From the NCBI RefSeq assembly GCF_004342005.1, contig NZ_SMBX01000001.1, positions 124,001 through 188,000 on the forward strand: a stretch of DNA of 64,000 bases, given 5' to 3'. Made by a program: the position numbers and the translations under genes. Within the stretch, counting starts at the first letter, position 1, and every line of letters begins with the position of its first letter. The stretch comes from Paracandidimonas soli. GTDB taxonomy: Bacteria > Pseudomonadota > Gammaproteobacteria > Burkholderiales > Burkholderiaceae_B. The notes under the pieces are model-generated. The model was not told where the DNA came from and ran no database searches. It saw only the letters and a list, made by a program, of their open reading frames with translations. Below are positions 44,946 to 52,681 of this stretch, piece after piece.

Positions 44946-45743
44946 ATGGTCAAGCAGCGTTTAGAAGGAAAGGTTGTGCTCGTCATGGGGGCCGGCTCGT
45001 CCGGCCCCGGCTGGAGCAACGGCAAGGCGGCCGCGGTGCTGTACGCCCGGGAAGGGGCCGTCGTCTACGCGGTGGACCGCGATCTCGATGCGGCTCGGGA
45101 AACGGCGGACCTGATTGCGGCCGAAGGAGGGCAAGGCATTGCCCTGCGGGCGGACGTTACGCGCTCCGGGGATATCGAGGCCGTTGTCGCCAGCGTGATG
45201 GAGCGCAGCCAGCGCATCGATGTGCTGCACAACAATGTAGGCATCACCGAAATGGGCGATCCGGTCGAGGCTTCGGAGGAAAGCTGGCACCGCGTGATCG
45301 ATACCAACCTGACCGGCGTGTTCCTGGCCTGCAAGCATGTATTGCCCGTCATGCTGGAGCAGAAGGCGGGGGCGATCATCAATATTTCGTCGCTCGCGTC
45401 CATCCAGGTGAACCATTACCCCTACACGTCGTACTACGCGGCGAAAGGGGGACTGAATCAATTGACGAAAGCCATGGCGGTCCATTATGCGCCGCATGGC
45501 ATCCGGGTCAACGCAGTGTTGCCGGGCGTCATGGACACGCCCCTGATCTACAAGCAGATATCAGGGCAGTTCCAGGATGTCGAAGCCATGCGGGCGAAGC
45601 GCAATGCAGCAAGCCCGATGGGCCGCATGGGAACAGCATGGGATGTTGCGCATGCGGCGTTGTTTCTTGCGTCGGACGAAGCGGCCTATATCACCGGCGT
45701 ATGCCTGCCCGTCGACGGTGGCAAGAGCTGCGCGGGCCGATAG
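44946..45743 (+). CDS. Short-chain dehydrogenase/reductase (SDR)
   Basis: A 265-residue classical SDR oxidoreductase. The nucleotide motif is VVLVMGAGSSGPGWSNGKAA, a slightly altered TGxxxGxG. The NNVGITE block, ISSLASIQVNHYPYTSYYAAKG (catalytic Ser, Tyr and Lys) and a C-terminal LASDEAAYITGVCLPVDGG are typical. It likely oxidises or reduces a hydroxy-acid or alcohol. The start at 44946 is one base beyond the Bug receptor stop, so the genes are co-transcribed. Confidence 0.9.
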   Translation: MVKQRLEGKVVLVMGAGSSGPGWSNGKAAAVLYAREGAVVYAVDRDLDAARETADLIAAEGGQGIALRADVTRSGDIEAVVASVMERSQRIDVLHNNVGITEMGDPVEASEESWHRVIDTNLTGVFLACKHVLPVMLEQKAGAIINISSLASIQVNHYPYTSYYAAKGGLNQLTKAMAVHYAPHGIRVNAVLPGVMDTPLIYKQISGQFQDVEAMRAKRNAASPMGRMGTAWDVAHAALFLASDEAAYITGVCLPVDGGKSCAGR

Positions 45744-45774
45744 GCCATCAATGAGGGCCGCGCCACCGGTCGGC

Positions 45775-46386
45775 TTACGAGCGCAGCTCGGGTTCTTGCC
45801 GGGGGCGCAGCAGCGTGCCCGCGTCCGTCGCCGGTTCCTGCATGGATGCCGGGGCGGCATCGGGCGATTCCAGCAAGGCGGCGTGCTCCCTGGCCTGCAC
45901 GATCTTGCCATGGCGTCCCGCGCCGAGTTCCGCATGGGCGCGCTGCAGATCGCCGATACGCAAGGGCTCGCGCCGGTCGCGCCAGGCCCATAGCAGGACT
46001 TCGCGCCCTTCGGGGCTCAACTGCCGCGCCAGCGCACGCACCGTATCGGTGCCGACGATGCGCAGCCGGATGGCGCGCTGCGAACTTTGGACGAGTCCGT
46101 ACAGAAAATACGCAATAATAAGCGTCAGGGCGATGACCAGCGCCCACCAGAAGAATGGACTGTACTGCTTCAGCAGTGCCGTCGCCTGCGGGCCGAAAGC
46201 CTGCAGGCCGTCATAGTCCAGCGAGCGGCCGAATGCCAGGATGCGTCCGGCAACGACATACCACAGCCATGCCACGGCCAGCACGCCCACGGCGCACAGG
46301 AGTTTCTGCGTTGCCGTCAGGCGCAGCAGCGTGGAACGCAGTAAGGTACGGTCTTGGCGAATGGTTGGTCTGGTCTCGGAGTTCAT
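45775..46386 (-). CDS. Predicted inner-membrane protein of unknown function
   Basis: A 203-residue protein with two hydrophobic helices at about residues 27-49 and 77-100, then a soluble C-terminal part from residue 105 containing GTDTVRALARQLSPEGREVLLWAWRDRREPLRI. No known domain is evident. It is divergent from rpoN, with ATGs only 16 bases apart at 46386 and 46402, so their promoters must overlap each other or the coding starts. It could relate to envelope or RpoN function, but this is inference. Confidence 0.7.
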   Translation of the reverse strand: MNSETRPTIRQDRTLLRSTLLRLTATQKLLCAVGVLAVAWLWYVVAGRILAFGRSLDYDGLQAFGPQATALLKQYSPFFWWALVIALTLIIAYFLYGLVQSSQRAIRLRIVGTDTVRALARQLSPEGREVLLWAWRDRREPLRIGDLQRAHAELGAGRHGKIVQAREHAALLESPDAAPASMQEPATDAGTLLRPRQEPELRS

Positions 46387-46401
46387 ACAGGTATTTTATC
46401 C

Positions 46402-47787
46402 ATGCAGGCGCGTCAGTCACTGGAAATACGCCAGCAGCAGTCGCTGGCATTGACACCACAATTGCAGCAATCGATCCGGTTCCTGCAGTTGTCGACGCAC
46501 GACCTGGACCAGGAGATTTCCCAGGCGCTGATGGAAAATCCGCTGCTGGAGCGTGAGGACGACTTTGCCGCCGAAGGGGAGTCCGTGCCACAGGCAACGG
46601 AGGTGCCGGAGCAGGATGCCCTCCCCTCGCTCATGGAGTGGCCCAGCCGGTCGCCGTTGCGTGAGGATGATGATACCCGCCTCGAGGCCCCCCAGGAAGA
46701 TACGCTGCGTGACCACCTGTTGCGACAGTTGCATGCCACGCACGCGCAGGCGCAGGAGCGCGCGCTCGTCACATTGCTGATCGATGACCTGGACGACAAC
46801 GGCTACCTGTCCATGTCGATGGAAGAAATCGTGGATTGGCTGCCGCCCGAACTCGGCATCGAGGCGGACGATATGCTGTGCGCCCTGCGCCTGCTGCAGT
46901 CCTTCGATCCCCTCGGCGTCGGCGCGCGGACCCTGTCCGAGTGCCTGGCGTTGCAGTTGCGGCAGGCCGACGCGCCGACGGAGGTGCTGGCCTGCGCGCA
47001 CCAGATCGTGGCCAGCCACCTGGATATGCTGGCCAGCGGCAATACCGCCCGATTGGCCGCGTCGCTGGGGTGCGGCCGCGAGTTGGTGCAGGCGGCGCAT
47101 GCCCTGATCCTGCGCCTGGAGCCCAAGCCTGCGCGCAACTGGTCCTCCAATGTGGCGGAATACATACGGCCGGATATTCTTGTGCGCAAGGTGAGGGGGC
47201 GCTGGGAGGCGCTGCTCAATTCCGCGGCCTTGCCCAGGCTGTCGGTCAATCGCCAGTACGAAGCCTGGCTGGACCAGGCGGGGGCAGACCAGGCCATGCG
47301 CCAGCAACTGCAGCAGGCGCATGGCCTGATCCGCAGCCTGCAGCAGCGCGGATCCACCATTTTGCGGGTGGCCCGGGAAATCGTCCTGCGCCAGCCCGAG
47401 GTCTTCGAATACGGAATGGACAGGCTGCGTCCCATGCGCCTGCGCGATATCGCCGGGGCGCTGGAAATGCACGAGTCCACCATCTCGCGCGCGACCAAGC
47501 GCAAGTATGCCCAGACCCCCTGGGGCGTAGTGGAGTTGAACACCTTCTTCGATACGGCGGTGGGTTCCGATGGCGACGACGCCGCCTCGGCCCGCAGCGT
47601 ACGCGGCCGCATCGCCCGGATGATCGCCGAAGAGCCGGTCGGCTCCCCACTGTCGGATGGCCGGATCGCGGAACTGCTGGAGGCCGAGGGCATCCGCATC
47701 GCCCGGCGCACCGTTGCCAAATACCGGGAGATGGAAGGCATCGAGACGGCGCAGCGGCGCAAGGCGCGCGCGGCCGTCACGGCCTGA
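46402..47787 (+). CDS. rpoN: RNA polymerase sigma-54 factor
   Basis: A 461-residue sigma factor. Region I is glutamine-rich (LEIRQQQSLALTPQLQQSI, MENPLLERE). An acidic region II, the core-binding segment and the DNA-contact motif follow. The RpoN box ARRTVAKYREMEGI near residue 441 recognises the -24/-12 promoter. It is slightly shorter than the 480-500 residues typical of E. coli. It is not beside lptB or hpf, its usual neighbours, but between an unknown membrane protein and bfd. No sigma-54 activator lies in the window. Confidence 0.95.
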   Translation: MQARQSLEIRQQQSLALTPQLQQSIRFLQLSTHDLDQEISQALMENPLLEREDDFAAEGESVPQATEVPEQDALPSLMEWPSRSPLREDDDTRLEAPQEDTLRDHLLRQLHATHAQAQERALVTLLIDDLDDNGYLSMSMEEIVDWLPPELGIEADDMLCALRLLQSFDPLGVGARTLSECLALQLRQADAPTEVLACAHQIVASHLDMLASGNTARLAASLGCGRELVQAAHALILRLEPKPARNWSSNVAEYIRPDILVRKVRGRWEALLNSAALPRLSVNRQYEAWLDQAGADQAMRQQLQQAHGLIRSLQQRGSTILRVAREIVLRQPEVFEYGMDRLRPMRLRDIAGALEMHESTISRATKRKYAQTPWGVVELNTFFDTAVGSDGDDAASARSVRGRIARMIAEEPVGSPLSDGRIAELLEAEGIRIARRTVAKYREMEGIETAQRRKARAAVTA

Positions 47788-47941
47788 AACGGGCCGGGCA
47801 GGCTTCAGGCAGGTGTGGTCTGCCCGACCCTGCAGTGTGTGCGCTGCCATGGGAGCGATGAAAGACCGGCCGATGCTTTGCAAAAAACTATCGCGATCCT
47901 GAAGCGGATGCATAAAAATAATTGCGCAAATTCAGTACACA

Positions 47942-47959
47942 GATAATAATTATTCTCAT
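47942..47959 (+). promoter_or_regulatory. Fur-box-like operator over the bfd start
   Basis: GATAATAATTATTCTCAT closely matches the Fur consensus GATAATGATAATCATTATC at its left and central repeats. It covers the start codon of the bfd reading frame (ATG 47958-47960), consistent with iron-dependent repression when iron is plentiful. Confidence 0.7.
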
Positions 47960-48236
47960 GTTTATTTGTGTCTGTAATGCCATCACCGAGCGTCAGGTAA
48001 AGACGGCTGTTGCCGAAGGCGCCCAGACGTTGTCCGATCTTCAAGGGCAACTGGGCGTCGCGTCGTGCTGTGGCTGTTGCGCGGATACGGCAACCGAATA
48101 CCTGCCGGGCGGCCGCTATGCCGCGCAGGTAGTGTCGGCCTCGGCCCAGCCGCAAGGCGCATTGGTTTCCGATGCCGCCAACGACGCCGCCGCTGAAGAA
48201 ACGGCCTTCGTGGCCGTAGCCGTCAGCCGCTTCTGA
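47958..48236 (+). CDS. bfd: Bacterioferritin-associated [2Fe-2S] ferredoxin Bfd
   Basis: A 92-residue protein. ATG 47958 gives the family start MFICVCNAITERQV; the TTG at 47922 would add a hydrophobic leader not seen in Bfd. The cluster ligands are Cys4 and Cys6 in the CxC pair and Cys38 and Cys41 in CCGCC, numbered as in E. coli Bfd. It reduces ferric iron stored in bacterioferritin so that it can be released. The Ala-rich tail is longer than in E. coli (64 residues). bfr is 3.1 kb away on the same strand. No Shine-Dalgarno is visible under the Fur-like site. Confidence 0.88.
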   Translation: MFICVCNAITERQVKTAVAEGAQTLSDLQGQLGVASCCGCCADTATEYLPGGRYAAQVVSASAQPQGALVSDAANDAAAEETAFVAVAVSRF

Positions 48237-48317
48237 GCTGCATTTCCCCGTACTTTTCCGCTACTTTCTCACCATCTTATCCCCGCTTCCCAACGGAACA
48301 TGCCAAGAGGTCTGGCA

Positions 48318-48470
48318 GGCTAGGGGTGTATGTGTTTCCGCGCCGTTTGAGGGCCGCCCGCGCGCAGGTGAAGGAAGCGCGAAGGCGCGTACGAGCCGGC
48401 GCAGGGGCAGTTCGGCTCCGCAGGGAGCCGAACCGGACCGACAGGCGCGGAAACACATACACCCCTAGCC
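48318..48470. repeat. Dispersed palindromic repeat E, copy 2
   Basis: This occupies most of the 326-bp convergent gap 48237-48562 between bfd and the glutamyltransferase gene. Perfect 27-bp arms lie at 48318-48344 and 48444-48470, with an interior hairpin GTTCGGCTCC, loop GCAG, at 48410-48433. The arms align with those of copy 1 at 17056-17218 (both contain GGGGTGT) but carry at least five substitutions, each matched by the complementary change in the opposite arm. It is non-coding. Nothing else recognisable occurs in the gap. Confidence 0.85.
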
Positions 48471-48562
48471 TGTCGCGCCAGACACACTTCCCAAGCCACG
48501 CCTTCAACTTGTGCTTAGGTGCGCGATCACCGGGCACCCGCAAGCACCCGGCACTCCCCTCA

Positions 48563-50320
48563 TCAATATCCCAGCGTCTTCCCATCCGGATTGCGCGGGT
48601 CGGAGTAGCCGCGCAGCACGCCGTCGTGCGCCATGATGGTCTGCGTACGGCCCATGGACGCCTTGGTGGCGACATTGTGGCCGCGCTTGACCAGCAGTGT
48701 CCGGGTATCGATGTTCAGCCCTTTTTCCACCTGCAGCTCATCCGGCGTCCACTGGTGATGGAAGCGCGTCGCGGATGCGGCCTCGGCCGGATTCATGCGG
48801 AAGTCGATAGTATTGACGATGGTCTGCAGCACTGTCGTGATAATGCGCGAACCGCCCGGGCTGCCGGTGATCAGGAACGGCTTGCCGTCCTTCAGCACCA
48901 TGGTCGGTGTCATGGACGACAGCGGGCGCTTGCCGGGCTGCACGGCATTGGCATCGCCGCCCACCAGGCCATAGGCGTTGGCAACGCCGGGCTTGGCCGC
49001 GAAATCATCCATTTCGTTGTTCAGCAGGATGCCGGTGCCGGCCGCCACGATGCCGCTGCCGAAGTTGGTGTTCAGCGTGTAGGTGACGGCGACTGCGTTG
49101 CCCTGGCTGTCCATGACCGAGAAGTGCGTGGTCTGATCGCTTTCATAAGGCATCGGCTTGCCCGGCTTGATGTCGGAAGCCGGGCGGGCTTTCTTGGTGA
49201 TGCCGGCGGCCAGATGATCGGCGTAGGCTCGCGAGGTCAGCCCCTTGGAGGGAACGCGCACGAATTCCGGGTCTCCCAGGTATTCCGAGCGGTCGGCATA
49301 AGCCAGCTTCATGACTTCCGTCATGTGGTGGATGGTCTGGTCGCTGTTGTGGCCCCATTGCGCCAGAGGCCAGCGCTCGAGCATGTTCAGCATCTGCACC
49401 AGGTGGATGCCGCCGGACGAGGGGGGCGGCATGGTGACGATCTCATAGCCGCGATAAGTGCCGCGGATAGGCTCGCGCAGCAGCAGCTTGTAGTTGTTCA
49501 GGTCCGCCATCGTGATGGCGCCGGGATAGGGCGCCATTTCCGCCGCGATCTTCCTGGCGATCTCGCCGCGATAGAAGGCGCCGGAGCCTTCGGCCGCGAT
49601 CAGCCGCAGCGATTGGGCCAGGTCTTTCTGCACCAGCAGGTCGCCCGCCTTCAGCGGCTCGCCATTGCGCCAGAAGATGGCGGTGGTCGCCGGCCACTTG
49701 CCCATATTGGTTTTCTCGCGCTGCAGCACGGTAGCCAGAGTTTCGCTGACCGGGAAACCGTTTTCGGCCAGAGCGATGGCTGGCGCCATGACCTGCGTCA
49801 GCGGCTTGGTTCCCCATTTTTGCAATGCGTACTCCAGGCCGACCGGCGTGCCGGGCACGCCTACCGCGTAATGCGTGTAGAGCGACTTGCCGTCGACGAC
49901 GTTGCCCTGCTCGTCCAGGTACATATTGCGGGACGCGCCCGAGGGAGCCATTTCCCGGAAGTCCAGGGTGATGTCCTGGCCGCTGGCGGCGTCATGCACG
50001 ACCATGAAGCCGCCGCCGCCCAGGTTGCCCGCATTGGGCAGTGTCACGGCCAGCGCGAAGCCCATGCCGACGGCAGCGTCGATGGCGTTGCCGCCCGACT
50101 TCAGGATGTCCAGGCCGATCTGTGAAGCCAGCGCCTGCTCGGACGCCACCATGCCGCGATGCCCGATGACGGGATGGAAGACGTCCAGCGTATAGTCGTA
50201 AGCTGCGCTGGCCGCCTGGGCAGCCGCTGTCTGCTGTACGTTGGAGGTCGGGGTTGGCGTGCCGCAGGCGGCAAGAAGCAGTGCAAGACTGGCCGCCAAG
50301 AGTGAACGTTGCATTCGCAT
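48563..50320 (-). CDS. ggt: Gamma-glutamyltransferase (lipoprotein-type)
   Basis: A 585-residue enzyme from ATG 50320, preceded by GGGAG. The N-terminus ends LLLAACGT, a lipobox, so it is probably a lipid-anchored periplasmic enzyme. The autoprocessing and catalytic Thr is about residue 397 in QTTHFSVMD. Substrate-binding blocks include LGGGGFMVVHDAASG, MPPPSSGGIHL and GSPGGSRIITT. It hydrolyses gamma-glutamyl bonds of glutathione or transfers the glutamyl group. It stands alone; a second, divergent paralogue lies at 56815. The tail of the longer open frame upstream (to 51100) is not part of the gene. Confidence 0.92.
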   Translation of the reverse strand: MRMQRSLLAASLALLLAACGTPTPTSNVQQTAAAQAASAAYDYTLDVFHPVIGHRGMVASEQALASQIGLDILKSGGNAIDAAVGMGFALAVTLPNAGNLGGGGFMVVHDAASGQDITLDFREMAPSGASRNMYLDEQGNVVDGKSLYTHYAVGVPGTPVGLEYALQKWGTKPLTQVMAPAIALAENGFPVSETLATVLQREKTNMGKWPATTAIFWRNGEPLKAGDLLVQKDLAQSLRLIAAEGSGAFYRGEIARKIAAEMAPYPGAITMADLNNYKLLLREPIRGTYRGYEIVTMPPPSSGGIHLVQMLNMLERWPLAQWGHNSDQTIHHMTEVMKLAYADRSEYLGDPEFVRVPSKGLTSRAYADHLAAGITKKARPASDIKPGKPMPYESDQTTHFSVMDSQGNAVAVTYTLNTNFGSGIVAAGTGILLNNEMDDFAAKPGVANAYGLVGGDANAVQPGKRPLSSMTPTMVLKDGKPFLITGSPGGSRIITTVLQTIVNTIDFRMNPAEAASATRFHHQWTPDELQVEKGLNIDTRTLLVKRGHNVATKASMGRTQTIMAHDGVLRGYSDPRNPDGKTLGY

Positions 50321-50467
50321 GAGCGTGTCTCCCTGAGGTCTGTTTTTGGTTTTTCCTGCCCGGAAGGCCCTGCTTGGAGGCTTGACGGCTTTGGCGGGCG
50401 AGGCCGATACACCCTGGACATGATAGCCTTGCCAGGCATGTCGCGTGCTACGGGTTGTTAAGGGAGA

Positions 50468-50653
50468 GGCCCGGCGATCAACAAATGCCCCCACGCTGCG
50501 CAGGCTTGCGCCTGCTTGCTGCCCCCCAAGGGGGCTTGTTTGCCTTGGGGCGGCCCGGCGGCAAACAAATGCCCCCACGCTACGCAGGCTTGCGTCTGCT
50601 TGCTGCCCTCCAAGAGGGCTTGTTTGTCTTGGGGGCGGCCCGGCGGCAAACAA
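50468..50653. repeat. Tandem 84/85-bp repeat T (two full units plus a partial one)
   Basis: This fills most of the 348-bp gap 50321-50668. Units start at GGCCCGGCG, 50468, 50552 and 50637. Each contains GCAGGC-type and CCCCCCAAGGGGGC hairpin segments. A related copy in inverted orientation lies at 51241-51294, before bfr. The units differ by a few scattered substitutions, so duplication is not extremely recent. Similar GCGCAGGC/GCCTGC intergenic units are common in Alcaligenaceae genomes (knowledge, not searched here). Confidence 0.85.
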
Positions 50654-50668
50654 TATGGAGTCAAGGAA

Positions 50669-50890
50669 ATGGAAGCGCAGGATCTGGAGAAACTGGTGCG
50701 GTGGCGCATGCCCTATGGCAAGTATGAAGGCAGGTATCTGGCCGACCTGCCCGGCCATTATCTGGCCTGGTTCGCCCGCAATGGTTTTCCGGATGGCGAT
50801 CTGGGGCGACTGCTGGCATTGATGTTCGAGCTGGATCACAACAACCTGCGCGGGTTGCTTGATCCGTTGCGCATACCCGGGGACGGCTGA
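50669..50890 (+). CDS. DUF3820 family protein
   Basis: A 73-residue soluble protein. The family signature is present: MPYGKYEGRYLADLPGHYLAWFA, followed by GDLGRLLALMFELDHN. AAGGAA lies before the ATG at 50669. DUF3820 is described as a putative quorum-sensing-regulated virulence-linked family in some pseudomonads, but no activity is known. It begins 16 bases after the tandem repeat T, whose third unit is truncated at its 5' side. Confidence 0.83.
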   Translation: MEAQDLEKLVRWRMPYGKYEGRYLADLPGHYLAWFARNGFPDGDLGRLLALMFELDHNNLRGLLDPLRIPGDG

Positions 50891-51212
50891 TGCCCGCCGT
50901 TTCCGGCACTGCCGTCCGCCTGCGAGCAACGTGCATACAAATTGTTTCAAATTTGAGTGTGAATGCCGGATCGGCTTTTCCAATGCGGAAGGGCATGTAT
51001 TTCGTTGCATGAAATGCGATTTGATGCCGGTGGATTTGGCCTGTCCACGTCGCCACGGTTGCATCAAATCGGCATTCCGGTGCAATCCGCAGTAATACAT
51101 GAATCTGTTCCTATTTGCATGCGCATTTGTTTTTGAGATGAGATTGGCTTGTATTCGCAGGATTTATGGGCTGTTTGAGGGTGATCGTGCGTGGTAGTCT
51201 ATCGTCCATAGA

Positions 51213-51235
51213 GGTGTCCCGATCATCGGGACACC
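51213..51235. promoter_or_regulatory. Perfect 23-bp palindrome upstream of bfr
   Basis: GGTGTCCCGAT, C, ATCGGGACACC: an 11-1-11 perfect dyad in the 420-bp gap before bfr (50891-51310). About 15 bases upstream are TTGAGG (51175-51180) and, 17 bases on, TCTATC, a weak promoter-like pair. In that case the dyad would overlay the transcription start or form a 5' hairpin. The rest of the gap shows the inverted T repeat at 51241-51294; nothing else was identified. Confidence 0.55.
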
Positions 51236-51240
51236 ATGCT

Positions 51241-51294
51241 GGCCGCGAGGTGGAGCGCAAGCAGGCACGAGCCTGCGCGACGTGGGGGCATTTT
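51241..51294. repeat. Inverted, diverged copy of tandem repeat T
   Basis: Read on the minus strand this stretch gives AAATGCCCCCACG followed by GCGCAGGC and GCCTGCTTGC, matching the tandem units at 50468-50653 with scattered substitutions. It lies between the 23-bp palindrome and bfr, so it occupies the bfr leader. Confidence 0.75.
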
Positions 51295-51310
51295 TCACAG
51301 GAGCATACGC

Positions 51311-51784
51311 ATGAAAGGCGATAAGACTGTCATCCAATACTTGAACAAGCAGCTCAAGAACGAGCTGACCGCCATCAATCAGTATTTTCTGCATGCCCGC
51401 ATGCTGCGCCACTGGGGGCTGAATCGCCTGGGCAAGCACGAGTACGAAGAATCCATCGAGGAAATGAAGCATGCCGATCGCCTGATCGAGCGTATCTTCA
51501 TGCTGGACGGGCTGCCCAATCTGCAGGACCTGCACAAGCTGCGCATCGGCGAAGACGTGCCGGAAATCCTGTCCTGTGACCTGCAGTTGGAAGTCGGCGC
51601 TCAGGCAACGCTGAAGGAAGCCATTGCATATTGCGAGACGGCGCAGGATTTCGTCTCGCGCGATCTGCTGCAGCGTCTGCTCGACGAAACCGAAGAGCAC
51701 ATCGACTGGCTGGAAACGCAGATCGAGCTGGTGGAAAAGGTCGGCCTGCCGAATTACCTGCAGACGCAGATGGAAAGCGAATAA
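51311..51784 (+). CDS. bfr: Bacterioferritin
   Basis: A 157-residue ferritin subunit of normal length. Ferroxidase ligands appear at the usual positions (Glu18, Glu51, His54, Glu94 region, Glu127 region, His130 region), and Met52 in EEMKHAD is the haem-bridging methionine. CAGGAG precedes the ATG at 51311. Twenty-four subunits form the iron-storage cage, and Bfd (47958) reduces the stored iron. The leader holds repeat T and the 23-bp palindrome. A long hairpin follows the stop. Confidence 0.95.
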   Translation: MKGDKTVIQYLNKQLKNELTAINQYFLHARMLRHWGLNRLGKHEYEESIEEMKHADRLIERIFMLDGLPNLQDLHKLRIGEDVPEILSCDLQLEVGAQATLKEAIAYCETAQDFVSRDLLQRLLDETEEHIDWLETQIELVEKVGLPNYLQTQMESE

Positions 51785-51815
51785 GCGGGAAAGCGCAAAG
51801 CCGCAGGCCCGCAAG

Positions 51816-51858
51816 GCAAAAAGCGGATACAGGCTTGGGACCTGTATCCGCTTTTTGC
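51816..51858. terminator. Strong bidirectional terminator hairpin after bfr
   Basis: An 18-bp perfect stem (from GCAAAAAGCGGATACAGG to its complement) around a 7-nt loop, with CTTTTTGC at its plus-strand base. It ends bfr and the convergent gene at 51869. Flanking CGCAAA and TTTGCG extend the pairing further. Confidence 0.85.
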
Positions 51859-51868
51859 TTTGCGGACG

Positions 51869-52531
51869 CTAGTTCTTCGCCGGGCAGTTGGGCGCCCGTC
51901 CCCAGGCATTGTTCGGGCCGCAGTATTTGTTGCGGGCATTCCAGGCGCAACTGGGCCGGGCGAAGAAGCCTTCGCTCTTGCAGGCTTCCAGATCGCGGGC
52001 CAGGGCGGCCTGCCAGTCGCCCGCGGCTTGCTGGACTTCGGGCGATATGCCGATGTCCGGCGGAGGCGGAATCGGGCCGCCGTCGATGGATTGCAGGGGC
52101 TGGCCATTGGCGTTGGTCCGGCCGCCGAACAGGCCCAGCCCCGAAAGATCGGCCAGCCCGTCGAGTTGCGCGGAGCCGCCTGACTGCCGTCCTGCGATCT
52201 GTATGGCTTCATCCAGCGTGATATGGGTCGTGGCGACGCTGATCAGGGGGTTGGACAGGATCCTGTCCACGACATCCGGTTCGATCTTCCAGTCCAGGGG
52301 CTCGGGAGGCTCGGGGACTGCCTGGCGCCCATTGACCAGCGGCTGGGGAGCTTGCGCGAAGAATGGGCGTCCGTCGGCTCCCAGAATCTGCTCTCCGTCG
52401 AGCTCCGGATATTCGGGAATGACGGGGCTTTCCGGGGTATGGGCAACCAGCCAATCGCCCAGGCGAAAACCGCCCCAGGCGGAAGCGCCTGCGGCAATGA
52501 TCAGTATGGCAAACAGTACACGCCAGGACAT
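51869..52531 (-). CDS. Predicted membrane-anchored protein of unknown function
   Basis: A 220-residue protein. One N-terminal helix (about residues 5-24) is followed by a hydrophilic, Pro-rich periplasmic part with four cysteines near the C-terminus (in ACKSEG, SCAWN, KYCGPN and APNCP). I recognise no known family. The long Pro/Gly-rich middle (PEPPEPLDWK, GGPIPPPPDIG) suggests an extended linker. It ends 85 bases from bfr, convergently, so the shared hairpin at 51816 serves both. It is preceded on its strand by a 150-bp gap. Confidence 0.7.
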   Translation of the reverse strand: MSWRVLFAILIIAAGASAWGGFRLGDWLVAHTPESPVIPEYPELDGEQILGADGRPFFAQAPQPLVNGRQAVPEPPEPLDWKIEPDVVDRILSNPLISVATTHITLDEAIQIAGRQSGGSAQLDGLADLSGLGLFGGRTNANGQPLQSIDGGPIPPPPDIGISPEVQQAAGDWQAALARDLEACKSEGFFARPSCAWNARNKYCGPNNAWGRAPNCPAKN

Positions 52532-52681
52532 GAGGGCTGAATCACGGAAAAGGGTTGAGGACTGCGCAGTGCAGCCGGAAGCGTCAGTATATAAGCCGCG
52601 CTGCTTTCATACAAAACAAGGCGTAACCAATGTGCCTTGCGGTATCAGGGCAGGCGGCCATGCCTGCCCTTGCGAAGCGGC

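Noticed and set aside
50468-50653. CRISPR array
   Set aside because: Units are 84-85 bp with no spacer variation and no cas genes nearby.
50321-51100. Upstream extension of the glutamyltransferase frame (to 51100)
   Set aside because: The frame happens to stay open through repeat T and part of DUF3820. The lipobox signal and a good Shine-Dalgarno place the start at 50320.
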